Shown here: positions 37,265 through 49,363 of the stretch, piece after piece
Position numbering within the stretch: the stretch's first letter is position 1
How the letters are laid out: every line of letters starts with the position of its first letter
Assembly: GCA_039881145.1 (NCBI GenBank)
Contig: JAYKKI010000088.1
Span: 62,001 to 126,000, forward strand
Length of the DNA stretch: 64,000 nucleotides
Origin: Druceiella hillmani
Lineage: Eukaryota; Arthropoda; Insecta; Lepidoptera; Hepialidae
Direction of reading: 5' to 3'
Notes under the pieces: model-generated
Seen by the model: only the letters and a program-made list of their open reading frames with translations
Told to the model about the DNA's origin: nothing
The model's database searches: none
Program-made: the position numbers and the translations under genes

Positions 37265-40200
37265 ATCGAGAATTTGACGCATTTGAGTGGAAAAATAAGA
37301 AAAAATGATTCATCGCAAGTACACCTACAAAATGTATTGAGTTTGTCTGTGTTGGGCACCGTCAAAGTACGTAATCAATTAGATTCTGTGTACAGAACCA
37401 ATATCCCACAATATAACGAACAAGTTGATAAAAATAGGTATATCTTATCACGCCTTATGGACTGTTCAAGTTTTGTGGTGTTGCGAGACGATGAAACAAG
37501 TGAGTCTAGTAATGCTGGTGTGTTCCGCGAGCTAATAGATTTTGTATCAGATTCACGAAGAAGCATCTCGCATCGTCTACAGTCTTCAAACTTATATCAA
37601 AAACTATTCAAAACGATATTTTGAACTCAATTTTATTTGTGAACCACAAAGAATTGTCGGTTATCATAAACAATTGATTCACAATTGTTCAATACACGTA
37701 GCAGTTCAAACGGACGAAACTATCGATGTATCCACAATTATGCAAATAGTAATGATTGTAAGATACAAAGAATACGAACAGGTTCACGAACGATTTTGGA
37801 AATATCTTACGCTGCATTTCCATACTGCCGCGGGACTTAGTACTGCTATACTTTACCAGAATTACAGGCACTTCAGATAACTCGGCAACAACTGATAACA
37901 CAATGTTACGATGGCGCCTCGTAATTAGCGGGAATGTTGGTGGAGAACAGGCTAATATAAAAACTGCCTACCAAATGCTCAATTCATTCATTGTTAAGCC
38001 CACCAACTTAATGTAATAATAGAAAAAAATGCAAGCCGAAACAAAACCATAGAGAAATGTTTTAATAACCTTCAAGCTTTTCCAAACTTTTGTTCACGAT
38101 TGACTAAGCGTACAGAAATTCTGAAAGCTATCGTATCAAACAAGATTCCAGCTGCTCCACAAACGAGATGGAACTTAATTTCGCGTGCAGTCAACTCAGT
38201 TCACTGCTATAAGGAGGCATTATACGAATGCATGACCACCATTATAGAAACTGGAAATTATACCAGCTCTATAAATCATGCTGATATACTTATAAGATAT
38301 TAGAACGACCCTCCTTTTTTATATTAGCTTGATTTTTTTCAATCCATACTGCCACATAGTGAAATTTTATTCAAACAATTACAAAAAAGAAATATCGATT
38401 TGGTTTATATATATAAAAAGTATTCGCGATTTTGAAATCAGTATAGAGCACGTGACTCTATAGATCAAAATGAAGAATCACCTCAAAAAAGGATAATATC
38501 TTCTAGCTCCGTCATAGCAAAAGAAGTGTGCGATATAATTATTATTCATGTTAAAGACAGATTATATTACCCATCTTAAAGACATATACAATTTTTGTAA
38601 TCATTTAATAGCTGCGAAATTATTTTACTGCGAGAAGTTTACCATATTCCGTTCTACTTTTCCCGATAAAGATTTCAAGACCACAGTTTCCATTTACGTT
38701 ACTTTGGACCAATACAAATTGAAAATGAACTCTCCACAATATACAATCGCGACGATTTCATCAACGCAAATAGTGCAACTGCAATTTTACAATAATGATC
38801 CTAATGAATCCTTTTCAGAATTTATGAAACTACTTCCAATTCTTCGTACAATACCAATGACTTCGGTCCAACGCAAAATAGTGCAACTACAGTTTTACAA
38901 TTATCTTACAATAATGATCCTAATGAATACTTTTCAGAATCGATGAAACTATTTCTAATTCCTTGTACAATACCAATGATTTCGGTCGAACGCAAAATAG
39001 CGCAACTGCAGTTTTACAATTATCTTACAATAATGATCCTAATGAATACTTTTCAGAATCGATGAAACTACTTCGAAATCTTTGTACACTATCAATAACT
39101 TCGGTCGAACGCAAAAAGTGCAACTGCAGTTTTACAATTATCTTACAATAATGATCCTAATGAATACTTTTCAGAATCGATGAAACTACTTCGAATTCTT
39201 TGTACACTATCAATAACTTCGGTCGAACGCAAAATTGTGCAACTACAGTTTTACAATTATCTTACAATAATGATCCTAATGAATACTTTTCAGAATCTAT
39301 GAAACTACTTCGAATACTTTGTACAATACCAATGACTTCGGTCGAACGCAAATAGTGCAACTGCAGTTTTACAATTGTCTTACAGTAATGATCCTAATGA
39401 ATAGTTTTCAGAATCTATGAAACTACTTCGAATTTTTCGTACAATACCAATAACTTCAGTCGAACGCAAATAGTGCAATTGCAGTTTTACAATTATCTTA
39501 CAATAATGATCCTAACGAATACTGTTCAGAATTTATGAAACTACTTCGAATTCTTTGTAGAATACCAATGAGTTCAGTCGAACGCAAATAAAGCAACTAC
39601 AGTTTTACAATTATCTTGCAATAATGATCCTAACGAATACTGTTCAGAATTTATGAAACTACTTCGAATTCTTTGTAGAATACCAATGAGTTCAGTCGAA
39701 CGCAAATAAAGCAACTACAGTTTTACAATTATCTTGCAATAATGATCCTAACGAATACTGTTCAGAATTTATGAAACTACTTCGAATTCTTTGTAGAATA
39801 CCAATGAGTTCAGTCGAACGCAAATAAAGCAACTACAGTTTTACAATTATCTTGCAATAATGATCCTAACGAGTACTTTTCAGAATCTGTGAAACTACTT
39901 CGAATTCTTTGTACAATACCAATGACTTCGGTCAAACGCAAATAGTGCAACTGCTGTTTTACAATTATCTTACAGTAATGATCCTATTGAATACTTTTCA
40001 GAATCTATGAAACTACTTTGAATACTTTACTTCGGTCGAACGCAAAATAGTCCAACTGCAGTTTTACAATTATCTTATAATAATGATCCTAATGAATACT
40101 CTTCAGAATCGAGAAAACTACTTCCAATTCTTTGTATAATACCAATAACTTGGGTCGAAAGCGAGCGATGTTCTTAGACACTGAAGAAAATTAAAATGTT

Positions 40201-40290
40201 TCTCAGAAACACCATGTCCCAGGACCGGCTAAATGTACTTCCTGTGCTCACTATTGAAAAAAAATTATTCAATCAATACCAGATTTTAAT
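37265..40290 (+). pseudogene. hAT-family transposase (DUF4371 / ZMYM1-like), broken
   Basis: Several frames together give the usual order of this family. 37340-37550 reads TVKVRNQLDSVYR, NEQVDKNRYILSRLMDCSSF, LRDDETSESSNAGVFRELID (DUF4371 block). 37700-37740 reads TDETIDVSTIMQIV with the first catalytic Asp at 37713-37715, then VHERFWKYLTL. CYDGAS at 37904-37921 holds the second Asp, followed by SGNVGGEQANIKTAY, a broken IHC*AHQLN and FNNLQAFPNFCSRLTKR, PQTRWNLISRAVNSVHCYK. The C-terminal dimerisation region FSESMKLLRILCTIPMTSVE is repeated in tandem, and its true end follows at 40141-40262 (TLKKIKMFLRNTMSQDRLNV, LPVLTIEKKLFNQY). Frameshifts and stops are frequent. I did not find both terminal repeats; CCAGCCGCCACTA at 40451-40463 could be the right one (hAT ends often read TAGTGGCGGCTGG). 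Confidence 0.88.
38780..40160 (+). repeat. 118-bp array made from hAT coding sequence, 12 copies
   Basis: The marker aataatgatcc or a variant lies at 38791, 38910, 39029, 39147, 39266, 39384, 39502, 39620, 39738, 39856, 39974 and 40079. Each unit encodes, in the transposase frame, LQFYNYL..NNDPNEYFSES, then MKLLRILCTIPMTSVERK. Since 118 is not a multiple of three, the frame changes at every unit, so at most one unit can be in frame. Units at 39502, 39620 and 39738 are almost identical, indicating recent growth. The first unit lacks ttatctt and the last is 105 bp. Confidence 0.95.
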
Positions 40291-42777
40291 AAAAAGGTAA
40301 TCGAACACTTCGCTTCGGAAAAAAGTCGGGGAATTGATTTAAATTATAAAAACTAAAAGTATTAGTATAGGCAAAATGTCGTTTTATTGCAACTTCGAAT
40401 CCTAATACTTCGTAAGCTAATAAACTGCACCACCAATTCTATGACTCACCAGCCGCCACTACGTGTGATTATAATGATAATAGTTCTAATTCGACCTCAG
40501 TGAGTGAAGTGAAGGAAACAAAAACCAATCGACGGCATTGTGTAAATGTTTGTATTTGTTATACGTGTCCAAACTCTAAACTCTACCATGAAACGTAATA
40601 TTTGAACTTTTCGTTTGGAGCTATTCTTATCTTGATCCGATTGCTGAAATTCTTTCACCAATACATTTATCTTGCACTCTACCTTAATATACATCGAATT
40701 CGTATGGCAAATATATCTTCGACGTTTGCCAAACGAATTGGGATTGGGATTTTATATTTTTGAAATGGCCGAGTTTCGACTTTTAGACGATTCGTTTTCA
40801 TTTCGAAAGAACGCCTGAGGTGACGTCCTTGTAGGGAAATTCTAACGGAGTATATTCGAGCTTTCGCTTGCTCCATCAACTGACAACGTGTTATACCCAC
40901 ATCAGTTTTCGTACTCGTACATACGCATTACGAGACGTTGTCACGTTGAAAAAGCAAAAATATATCAAAAGCACGCCAATTAAGCTCCGAGCCGAGAAAA
41001 TGGGAAACAAATAACCGACCTTATGTTCCACTCTCACGCACTGACCGTAAATTCAAACCACAAGACGTGGTGTCTCTCTCAGACACCGAGAACGAAAAGG
41101 ATAGGTCGCTCACTGGTACACTGCACCATAGATAAAAAGATAACGTAAATAGCTAATTAAATGCATAAAAGTATATGAAAATAGGGTACGCTTAGAATAC
41201 CACTTCTCAGTCAAGATTTCTATAATCAATTACTTGGGTAGGTATTAAAAGCGAATGGGTTAAAACAGGGCAAATGTACTTCAGATACAACAGTCAACTG
41301 TCAAGACGTGATGATTGATCTGCACGCAATAAGCCTAGACCCTCACCACGCTAACACTATAAATAGTCGCATCGATTTTTCAAGACCAGTTGCGGAATAG
41401 CTGTTCAGCGCGAAAAAGCTATCGTCATTTATAGTTATTAAATTGTGTCCAATTTTTCCCATTCTAAAATAAAAATATCAGAGGCGGTATTGTAAATTTA
41501 CGATACTGAAGCGATTTCTCCATTATTTATTGTTTTTTATTTAAAGAAACACGTATACCTTACGACAGATATGATGAGTTTTATGTGGGACATAATTATA
41601 GAGATTAAATGGGGTAGGAAAAATACGTAAAGTTTAGTTTACACGAAGGTCAACCGAGATTTATATAAGAAAAGAAATAAATATTTATACCTAAGATAGG
41701 CACGCACTTCCGTTGCGGGAGAGACTTTTTGACGACAATGCGTTCAACGGTTTTCAAGCTTTGCTGATCCACAATATAAAGGTTCAAAGGATCCAAATTG
41801 TTCGAAAACTTACTCAATTTTTCCTGTTTCGCGTTTATTAGCCCTATCGAATTAAGACTAATTATTGACGCTGAAGGCAGTCAGTGTAAAAACTCAGATA
41901 TGTAGTTATTTATTAATTCTTGAATACTAGCAAAGCTACAGAAAGTTTGTCTTCTAATCTCCTCTGTTTATCATCTCTACATATTATTTCTCAAAGGTCT
42001 TTTTTGCGGGTACACCATATCTCGCTTAATACTTCATCAAAACCAATGATTGAGCTATCATTTTGAAGATTACCTTCATCAAACAATTCAAAATAATTTT
42101 TTAAATAATTTTTTAAATTTCTTAATTCTCTATATAAAATTTCTCAAGTGTTTATGTTGTAAACAGCGCCATCTATTGACGAACATGCATGACGGTCGTT
42201 CAAAAAGTAATTATTTAAAACAGCGCCATCTATTGACATTTTTTACAATGAGATATTTATTATTACTTACAAAATAAAATCGCTTTCATTTATTTATTTT
42301 CACATTATGTTACCATTCGGTTACTTGTGAATTATTCGCACAGGCCCGATAGTCTTTGTTAAACTAAAACTCCTAAACTACACAATTATGAATAGCTGTG
42401 TATTACAAATTAACTAAACTTTTGGTTATTATAATTTTTTTTTCAATTCACAATATAAACAGCTTTTTTTCCATTGCCTAGTTTTAATTGCCAATTCGGA
42501 AACAAAATTGCTTTTATTTTTAGATTCTTCAGGTAAAAATCTTTACGAAACTCCTGTCGTGCGTGGTCAAACACGCACCCGGCCACTAGGATACGCACTT
42601 TATTTTATGTAACAGCGTCACGCAATACTCCGCCGGACGTGATTCCTAAATAAGGAATGAAATTGTAAAGTGTACATTTCAAAAACACAGCTAATTACAC
42701 GTTTACAGTTGTCTATCTTCAAACGAGTAATGGATGAGTTAAAAAAAAATAATTTAATATTATTATTATTATACCAG
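40291..42777. other. Gene-free stretch
   Basis: No gene recognised. 42160-42240 holds cagcgccatctattgac twice, 60 bp apart. Short open frames at 40497-40900 (minus) and 42050-42277 (plus) show no family. Confidence 0.5.
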
Positions 42778-43925
42778 AATAGGCATGACGAAAGATTTTG
42801 AAATCCTCTTCCGTAATGGGGGTATTCGTTTACTATTTATGAAAAAAACCATATTTCGGTAATTAACTAGAGTTTAACGAAGTATAAAGCCATTTTTCTA
42901 ATATTTTTTCGATGGCGCGCGAAAAAACACGCAGGTGTCATGGCGTCCGCTCTGACGTCACGTTTAAGTAAACAACATGTCAGTGTCTATGCGCATAGTG
43001 AAAAAGTAAACAAAATTCGTGATAAAAATGAATTCCAAAGTGTATAAGTGGTGTGCAGTACCTCAATGTAAAAACACATCGATAGCTACACCCAACAAGG
43101 TGTTTGTACATGTTCCAAACAAGAAAATAATAAGAGATAAGTGGTTAAAGAATTGAAATTAATTAGAATAAATACATACACACTGACTGGTGATTATCAT
43201 GTATTAGGTGTTTAATAAGAGGAAAAAATACTAGTAGGTGCTCTGTAGCTATAAAGATTTAGTAGTTTTATCGGGTATCTATTAACTCTTAACTATATAG
43301 TAACTTATACATCACTTACATGCTATTAAAGAGCTACCCTCAAAAGTAAACAATGAAAGTATACTTATTATAGAAACAACATATGAAAGTAAAATAAAAA
43401 AACTCCAATGAGTTCAAAACTATTTTAATTTTAGCTAAGTCGGTTGTATCTAGTGCCAAATATCTATAAACATAAACAAAATGTACTTACAAGGAAGTTT
43501 TGACGTTTCTAAATTCAGACGAGCAAAATTCTTTATTAGTTGCGAGGAAATCTCCCAACATCGATACATCAATCCTGGGCAAATTTGAGCTATTTGCCTC
43601 GACGAAGCCTGATTCCATTGTGTTAGAGTCAAGTGAAGTCGATTTAATACACATAAACTATTAAAAAATCAATCCAAATGCGTAAGCGCGGTCACAACAA
43701 CACACAGTGAAGTTTGTTTGTTTACCTAAACGTTACGTCATGCGCTGTGATTCGTGTTTCAGTCAAAATGGCCGATTGCAGTATTTTAATCTTTTAATTT
43801 ATTGAAAATCTTATTAATCTCAAAATTTTAAATTAAACTAAATCCGTCTTCTAAATTCATTTAATATGTATTTTCCCATAAAATCATTAAATTTTTGATT
43901 ATTTGATACTGTCGTCATGCCTATT
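42778..43925 (+). mobile_element. Non-autonomous THAP element, copy 2
   Basis: Ends are 14-bp inverted repeats, AATAGGCATGACGA at 42778-42791 and its complement at 43912-43925. The inverted similarity reappears inside: TGACGTCACGTTTAAGTAAA at 42953-42972 against the complement of 43724-43745 (TGACGTAACGTTTAGGTAAA). The first THAP exon starts 250 bp from the left end. The rest of the 1148 bp has no transposase. No clear target duplication (8 bp would be expected for a P-type element) was found, so the exact ends may be slightly off. Confidence 0.62.
43028..43156 (+). pseudogene. THAP domain N-terminal half
   Basis: The 42-codon frame reads MNSKVYKWCAVPQCKNTSIA, TPNKVFVHVPNKK and IIRDKWLKN before a stop. 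Cys 9 and Cys 14 are the first zinc ligands, TPNKVFVHVP matches the family, and Trp 39 is the conserved tryptophan. The second half with the CEDHF motif is not found downstream, so the zinc finger cannot form. This may be an exon whose splice site is lost, or a truncation. The copy is not a duplicate of the one at 2064: the two differ at about half of the aligned residues. Confidence 0.68.
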
Positions 43926-46374
43926 ATCTTAAACAATTCTGAATATTATTGGAGTGAACCGTCTTTAACGACCTCTGATTCATACCATCAGGTTAAAATT
44001 GTGTAACGCTAGAGAAATGAATGCCAAACGCACTCGACGAATTCGGCAGAGAGCGAATATGGCGGTAGAGAATGTCACAAAGGTTATTCAAACACTAACC
44101 TGTAGATGAATTGGCAGGTCGTACCCATTTAATCAGAATAACAACAAAAAAAATATACTAACGATTATTAAAAATTATTAACTAGCATGTACAATTAAAT
44201 AGCGTCACTTCATTCGTAAGCTTATGTGGGTGAGGTTCAAACTTTTAGTTTTTTTTTACAATTAAATAAAAATATAACGAAAAAAATAACTTATGCTTAC
44301 ATTAATATTTTTATTACTATGTAATAGTATTTTCTATAATCTAACGCATACTTATATCTCGAAAGCTGAAATTAGGGTATAATTTTAGATTTCGATAATT
44401 CAAAACTATTTGGAAAAAATATATATTATAAATAAAAAAATACAAGCAAAAATAAAAATTTAATAAAAACTTGACTTTCTAAACTACTCCCTTTCATTTG
44501 CATAGTTTTATAAAAGAAAGTTAAAAAAAAATAAAGCATAACTATCGATTTTCGAAATAAACTTATTTGAATAAATTTTAATCCGATACCGCTTCGTATA
44601 TCATTTAGATAATTTATTATTTGCTTCTTAGTAATAAAATTAGTCTCATTTTAATTACGATTTCAAAATAAATCTGCAAGATTTATTTATTATTTAATGT
44701 GGCAACACTCACAAATGTCACTTAAAACGATCAGAACTTTTGAATCTTTTTGAAGAGATAATAATATTTGTTTTTTAAAGCGGATTAGTATTTATTGTTT
44801 GTAAAATGTAGTTTTATGCGGTTCATTGCTTCTTGTCTGATTTTGTAATACGTGCTTAAGTGAGTAAAATTAGTGAATATGTCGTTTTTTAGTGCGAGCG
44901 AATATTCTGACATTATTTAAGTGTATGCCGAATGCAATTATAATACTGCCGAAGCATTTGGCATGTACGCTGAGCTGTATTTAAAAAAAGTAATTAAAAT
45001 TGTAATTATTGTGCACGCGCCTACAAATTATTTTTTATTGAATGTTACAAAGCATCGTACAACAGTGTAGGTACTTAGTAAATGAAAAAATAATAAAAGG
45101 AAGCAAATGTATCGAATGAAGCGAATTATTTCATTAATTTACTAGTTATTACCATCCTAATATTTAAGTAAAGTAGGCTAAGTTAATTAAGAACGAAACC
45201 TACGCTTTATTTTCTAGTTTTTTTTTCAAACATATAAATGACACTTCAATTTGACACTTGACAATTTACAATACGTTAGACGTTGCCAAACTGACACTTG
45301 GCGCTATATTCAAAAAGTACTAATTTACACATAATTATGATTTCACACAAAATTTAAACTTTAATTATTTCATAAACTAGTCGACTGATTTAAAAAATGA
45401 ATTTTTGTCGGATTATACACGATTAATTTCACAAGTGGTTGAAGCGACACTATTTAGTGATGGTACATACTGTATAGCCTATAATGTTCCTAATAGAATG
45501 GGTTTCTTAATTTTTGTAAAAAAATGTTGCTAAAAGTATGAACTTCTTAAAATTCAGAGTGTAGTTCTAGAAGTTAGCGCAAAAAAATTATTGATTGAAA
45601 TACCTCATACTAAAATACATAAAAATATGTTTAATCATCTCTTATTTTAATTACTTATCCAGTTATTGCAACCACGTAACAAGAACACGTACCAACCACG
45701 TACCACGTACCAACAACGTAAAAAGATTTTCACGAACGCTATGGCATTATGTTGCAAGTGCGTCAACACTATTGGTACGAATTTCACGTATGTTTCGATA
45801 CTTGTATGTACATCAATACATGTTATTTACGATATAGCACGCAAAATTTTAACAATCTTGTATAAAGCGAGAACGTTTATAAAACCATGGCAAATGCTAT
45901 CAATGCCATCTGGTGATAAACTAATAAACTCGGTATACTGCTGTCATTTCTTAGTGAGAAGTCTCCATAGCGTACGTCAAAATTATTTATAACATCAAAA
46001 TATGGCGTAGTGTGTCGTGTGAGCTTTTTATAATTTATAAAAACAAAATAGTGTTTGTTTTTTAAAAAATCTAATCTCGTATTCATTCGTAAGATAACTT
46101 CTTTACATTCAATGACGTATGTTATTTTCTGTCTTGCATGTACCAAGTCACGTAGATCCGACTCCGTATTTCAATTCAACATTGATGTTTCCTTTCAGAG
46201 TAAAACTTTTTCCTCACATTTTACATAATTAACATTTTTTTTACAATTTGCATACTCAGTAATGACTTCGCTTCGACTAGTTGTTTGCCATTAGCAGTAG
46301 CGAATATGGCCATAAATTTTAATTTAAAAAATACGAGAAAAAACTTGACAGGTTTTTATAAGTAGAAGTTGCAC
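43926..46374. other. Gene-free stretch
   Basis: No gene recognised. 45670-45722 has a small cluster of accacgta / accaacaacgta repeats. 45890-45960 resembles 4985-5052. Two overlapping open frames in 45595-45992 have no family features. Confidence 0.5.
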
Positions 46375-46902
46375 TAGGAAGGTTCCGTACACATTTAGAC
46401 ACCTATAAACATTTAAGGTTACGTAGTATTTCTAAATAAACTATTTACAAATACTAATTTTTCACAATGTAGATATATACCTACTAAATATTTCATAAGG
46501 CTAGAAATAATTACAAATATCTATAATTCTACATAGAATTAGAAATAATTGATTTCTAGATTTTTCCCTTTACTTGTGCTAAAAGATCACCCCTTATGCC
46601 GACTTTTAAGATTCTAGATCGAATGGGGGCACCTATAGGTTTTGATGATTAATAAGCAAGAATATTTTGATTAAAAATACGTTTTAAATGGCCATATCTT
46701 TTTGTTGCGTGAACCAAAAAACTAGAATTTAAGGCCATATGCAATTTAAGGCTATATAGACATCAGTTATCATCATATTAATTTGAACTTGATATCCCAA
46801 ACCGGTTTTTGAGAAAAAGGGCTCTGACAGACGAACAGACGGACAACCAAGTGATCCTATAACGGTATCGTTTTTTTCATTTTTAGGGACGGAACCCTAA
46901 AA
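46375..46902. mobile_element. Dispersed repeat R2 with ggttccgta / acggaaccct ends
   Basis: The left end has ggaaggttccgtaca and the right end gggacggaaccctaaaaa, which are short imperfect inverted repeats. Just inside the right end is gacagacgaacagacggaca. The interior (tttacaaatactaatttttc) matches parts of 10840-10990 and 20480-20540. No coding sequence. This end type is common in insect interspersed repeats. Confidence 0.6.
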
Positions 46903-46924
46903 ATTAAGAAAGTACTGAAAGTCA

Positions 46925-47011
46925 GCCGTATAATTAATGTAACAGAATTTAGTTCTTAAATAATTTCTATTTGACAATTAAATTCTGTTACAGTACTCGT
47001 AATTATACGGC
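46925..47011. repeat. Two-part hairpin
   Basis: GCCGTATAATTA (46925-46936) pairs with 47000-47011, and TGTAACAGAATTTA (46938-46951, read to its complement at 46979-46992) forms the inner stem. The two stems are separated by an unequal internal loop; the apical loop is about 27 bases. Confidence 0.88.
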
Positions 47012-47935
47012 CGAATTTAAGCAATTTCTTCATTGTACTCATATTTTTTTTCATATTTAACTGATGAAAACTGTATTTTATTCATGTCTTAAGACATAAA
47101 ATAGTGCAGCGATATTGACAAATATGTAACTAAAAGTGTTTATTTAGTGGTACTGTGAACGTTTTCAAGCGGTTTATAAGTTTCTTTTATAATCCTTATT
47201 ATATATTATAGAAACCAAACAATGGCATGTTTATTTTTGGTTCCTGATGAATCTCCCACTGCCATTAAAATTCGAGTGCTTATACAGCGGATACCAAAAG
47301 TAATTAAAACGAATTGTCCCACATTTGCAGCATCTGTACGCTGTATGCGTGGCCGTAAAGCATATATTTATACGAAGCACAATTTACGACGTAATACAAG
47401 CGCCACTTAAAGCGACTCGTCTCCGTTCAGATATTATTTGTATAGACAAGACATTTCAAACCATATCTAATTACAATTATGTTACAAATGATCGTTCGGC
47501 AATCATCGTATTTTTTCGGTTATTTCCGGCAAGGCTTTTTATGTTTCGGTCACTCACGTGCGGAAGCGGAAGAGCTTACCTTTTCGCGCTGAACGGTAAA
47601 TACAGGCAGGGTTGAGTGAGACAGTATGAGTACGGAAAATAGTCGTTATTGTCAATAAAAAAATTAAATGTTATTTTAAAAGTAAAATCGATCAGTGATT
47701 TAATCCTAAGAAATTGGTATTTACATAATTTATTTTCCTCCATCACTTTTTGACACTTTTGTAGTGTGATTTATACAATATCTAATCGTACGCTGGCATT
47801 CTTGAATGTTTGTTAATTATTAATTTTTATTTTTTTTTTCAATATATGATTTAGTTGCCGATACTTCATCACTCCTTAAAATTTGGTCACTGACCAAAAT
47901 GTAACCTGGTATACATACTTGTATATCTGTATATA
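47012..47935. other. No confident gene
   Basis: 47105-47175 (gatattgacaaatatgtaac, then aaaagtgt, gtgaacgttttcaagcggtt) resembles the opening of the array A unit, so a diverged single monomer may lie here. Open frames at 47222-47615 have no family features. Confidence 0.45.
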
Positions 47936-48080
47936 CAGTGTCCGGGAATAACAGTCGGATAAAGAAAGACGTTATTCCATGACCGAAAAATTGTCATTAA
48001 AATAAAATTTAAAAGATAACTTTTTTTTAAAAATTGAAAATAATACTTTAATTATTTGTAATTTTTAATGGTTAAAAATA
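47936..48080 (+). mobile_element. MITE end related to 23661-24043
   Basis: TA followed by CAGTGTCCGGGAATAA, then gacgttattcc and attgtcattaaaataaaatt and taaaagataac match the left half of the MITE at 23661. The other end was not found; the copy is probably truncated. Confidence 0.65.
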
Positions 48081-48402
48081 ATATTATTCTAAACAAAATC
48101 GCAGATGAAACAGTGACATACAAATCCTCTGACTGCGTGATGAACGAAAATTAAGTAGTGAATTTTTCAACGAAATTCCTTAATTATCTCGATGTTCCCA
48201 GGTTACTGTCACACATTCTGAATTTGAGAACAGGAGTGCCAATTATACGACTCCGAAACTTCAAGCAGCCAAAGTTATGCAATGACACACGATAAGTAGT
48301 TATGCAAAAAAATTATGAACAATCTATTGAAGCGATTGTTCTAATTGGACCTCATAAAGGTGAAGATGTATTATTCCACGAATATCACTCATTCTGATGC
48401 TA

Positions 48403-49110
48403 AGGCCTCATACATCGCGATGATATTCGTGTGAGAAAACTTCATCGTTGGCCTAGGGCGAATGTACATGGCCACATGCATCGTTGTGACGTTCTATCGC
48501 GACATCCAAAACCAAAAAACAAGATGGAGGAAGGGGTCGCTCTGTATTTTATGGCGGCAAATAATGATTTGTTACATATTTTGTCTTATCTGCAAAAGAA
48601 GAAAAAAATAAGGAAAAGACGATGATAACTATTCATAATTCACGATTGTCAAGATGCTGCCTGTAGTATGCTATAATCGGGTCTCGTTTCTTTTTTAAAT
48701 TTCCTATTGTACAAATCCGACCGAAATTATTTTTTATTCTCACCCAAGCACCATAGATAAGATCTTTTCGCTTGTGGCCCTGTTCTTTTGGGTTCAATAA
48801 TATCGACTTCGCCTTGTAATTGCTAATATACTCTAAAATTTTCTCGTTACCCCAATCTATATCGAAATTAAACGTTGTATAACTTAATTTAGGCCGACAC
48901 GTCCATTACGCTCTATATCCGTGCGCCGACTGAAGTATGGCCGCGCAAGCGAAATTCATTGCGTAAAAATCCTTTGATGTGCGAGAGGTTACCGACAGCG
49001 GAGCGAAGCGTCTTCGGCTTCGCCTGAAATGCCGAAGTCTTCGCGAAGACTTGGCCACACACATCGCGATAACGCGAATATTCGGGTTATCGCGATGACT
49101 GTGGCCTAGG
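48403..49110. mobile_element. Possible TIR element with atcgcgat ends
   Basis: AAGGCCTCATACATCGCGAT at 48403-48422 is similar to the complement of 49087-49108 (AGGCCACAGTCATCGCGATA), as expected for terminal inverted repeats. A third copy in direct orientation lies at 49053-49071 and forms a hairpin with the right end. An open frame at 48431-48625 has no family features. No target duplication was identified. Confidence 0.35.
49035..49106. repeat. Palindrome plus strong GC-rich hairpin
   Basis: AAGTCTTCGCGAAGACTT at 49035-49052 is a perfect 18-bp palindrome. Directly after it, GGCCACA and CATCGCGATAAC (within 49053-49073) pair with GTTATCGCGATG and TGTGGCC (within 49086-49106), giving a stem of about 20 pairs with one small bulge and a 12-base loop. 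It lies 6 bp before the helicase fragment. Confidence 0.93.
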
Positions 49111-49111
49111 C

Positions 49112-49363
49112 ATGGCTGATATGGCGTTCGAGTTCAAACGATTTCAATTTACAATGCGCCTTGCGTTCGCTATGACTGTCAATAAAGCACAAGGGCAAGC
49201 TTTGCAAGTGTGCGGTATGAATTTAGAAAACGATTGCTCCTCTCATGGGCAATTATACGTCGCATACTCCAGAGTCGGCAAACCATTTGGTCTTTATGTT
49301 TGTGCACAAAAAGGGAAAAACAAAAAATGTAGTCCAAAATGCAATTCACTAGCTTTACAATAA
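49112..49363 (+). pseudogene. Helitron helicase, C-terminal fragment
   Basis: The 83-codon frame contains FEFKRFQFTMRLAFAMTVNK and AQGQALQVCGMNLEN, helicase motif V of the PIF1-like Helitron helicase. Then comes GQLYVAYSRVGKPFGLYVCA, motif VI with the arginine finger region, and a basic Lys-rich end. These are the last residues of the Rep-helicase protein that moves Helitrons by rolling-circle transposition. The Walker A, Walker B and Rep (HUH) parts are absent upstream, so this is a 5'-truncated copy; the ATG at 49112 is probably not a natural start. The frame is undamaged, so the copy is younger than most others here. Confidence 0.88.
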
